Below, one piece after another: positions 63,384 to 64,000 of a DNA stretch of 64,000 bases. The first letter of the stretch is position 1. Every line of letters begins with the position of its first letter. The stretch spans positions 4,409,501-4,473,500 of the forward strand of contig OZ022498.1 of assembly GCA_963989385.1 (NCBI GenBank), in the 5' to 3' direction. The DNA comes from Ctena decussata (Eukaryota > Mollusca > Bivalvia > Lucinida > Lucinidae). A program made the translations under genes and the position numbers. The notes beneath the pieces were generated by a model. That model saw nothing but the letters and a program-made list of their open reading frames with translations, did not search any database and was not told the origin of the DNA.

Positions 63384-63573
63384 TACCCTGTCCGGCCACA
63401 TACTTTCGTTTATTTTTCCGCTGATTCAAGAAGGGCAGTTGTCAGCTACTGGTGAAAGTATGTGCACTTAGTACTGGCTAACCGCTTAGGAGGTCAAAGC
63501 CTGCCCAGAAGTAGTGTGGTTAGGTTAACTGACCGTTCCGACATGACCATAGTGACATAAAGCAACAAAAAAA
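63384..63573 (+). mobile_element. tRNA-derived SINE, family 1, second part (split)
   Basis: Continues CCCTGTCCGGCCACATACTT and the body CTGATTCAAGAAGGGCAG; ends with ACATAAAGCAACAAAA, so the ATCA tail is replaced by A-rich sequence. Confidence 0.82.
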
Positions 63574-63589
63574 TCTTCTTTCTTTACGA

Positions 63590-63724
63590 AAACATATGAT
63601 GTGACCCCTCATCAGAACAGTCTCAGTGAGACGGTGTTATTGAGGGATCACAACGTGTACTTTTATGCAGAATGTTGAAAATTGTCCTTAGATTATCCCT
63701 GTTTCCTCTTCTTATCTGGAACAT
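63590..63724. mobile_element. Foldback MITE of the GGTCACAA family, partial
   Basis: CCCCTCATCAGAACAGTCTC and the complement TGAGGGATCACAAC; ends CTTCTTATCTGGAACATTC. Confidence 0.55.
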
Positions 63725-63972
63725 TCTTTACAGTAGGGGACAAAAGCCTTTTTTTTTTGACCAAAAAATTAATTTGCAGACAGTTGTCCCCGTGAAATTA
63801 AATCAGAGTACAGATTTTTTATGTTGTTTTTCACTCTGATAATTTTTCAACAATATCTTAGACCCTGAATAAGAAACTGTGACATTGTCATGGTGACTGT
63901 ATTTAATATAAGAAGTTATTTCAGTTTTTTTGTGCCTTTTGTCAGACAATTTTACGTATATGGTTGTTGCAG

Positions 63973-64000
63973 CATGAAAAGGAACCCTATGGAATGTGCC
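63973..64000 (+). CDS. Possible exon at the window edge (uncertain)
   Basis: TTGTTGCAG at 63964-63972 is a plausible acceptor; after it, one phase reads HEKEPYGMC to the window end. Too short to identify. Confidence 0.22.

Overview
The window looks like genomic DNA from an invertebrate animal, most probably a bivalve mollusc of the heterodont (clam or mussel-like) kind. The evidence is an AT-rich sequence with spliced genes and very little coding DNA, plus a dense layer of short interspersed elements: tRNA-headed SINEs with ATCA or ATCC tails, near-perfect foldback MITEs, and Helitron-like elements carrying minisatellite arrays. I recognise this style from bivalve genomes. The placement is inference, not a search result. 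There are no operons, CRISPR arrays, rRNA genes or convincing free-standing tRNA genes.

Genes. Positions 1-1194 (+) hold the open 3' end of a gene for a very basic, SPK/KTP-repeat protein that ends in a possible CaaX prenylation box. One complete gene is resolved by hand: a V-type H+-ATPase subunit e (ATP6V0E-like). It has four exons on + (24575-24684, 28016-28063, 29047-29161, 34324-34344), all introns GT-AG, and encodes 97 aa. Its introns are full of transposable elements. Several short exon-like segments (24031, 26083 minus, 30830, 62508, 63973) are offered as low-confidence candidates.

Mobile DNA dominates. 3.2-4.4, 10.6-11.5, 12.7-19.0, 22.6-23.3, 40.8-41.9, 45.6-46.7, 52.0-54.4 and 61.1-62.2 kb hold elements with a palindromic or GC-rich start, a poly-(GTCY) stretch, arrays of about 145-185 bp repeats, and mostly a short 3' hairpin followed by CTAG or CTTG. 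This is the architecture of non-autonomous Helitron/Helentron elements. The copy at 51986-54419 interrupts a CR1/Jockey-type LINE (51150-55703, minus), and the LINE reading frame shows the exact empty site. At 55835-59830 (minus) there is a complete LTR retrotransposon with two 215-bp LTRs that I find identical, a 4-bp target duplication, a primer-binding site and a polypurine tract, but no visible polymerase: a young non-autonomous element.

Around these lie seven copies of a 240-bp foldback MITE, about ten of a foldback family with a GGTCACAA core, about eight of a third family with GAATTTGCTC arms, TTAA-flanked piggyBac-like MITEs, hAT-like and Tc1-like insertions with clear target duplications, and three SINE families. 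Many insertions are nested, so relative ages can be read off. Unassigned stretches are listed as such.
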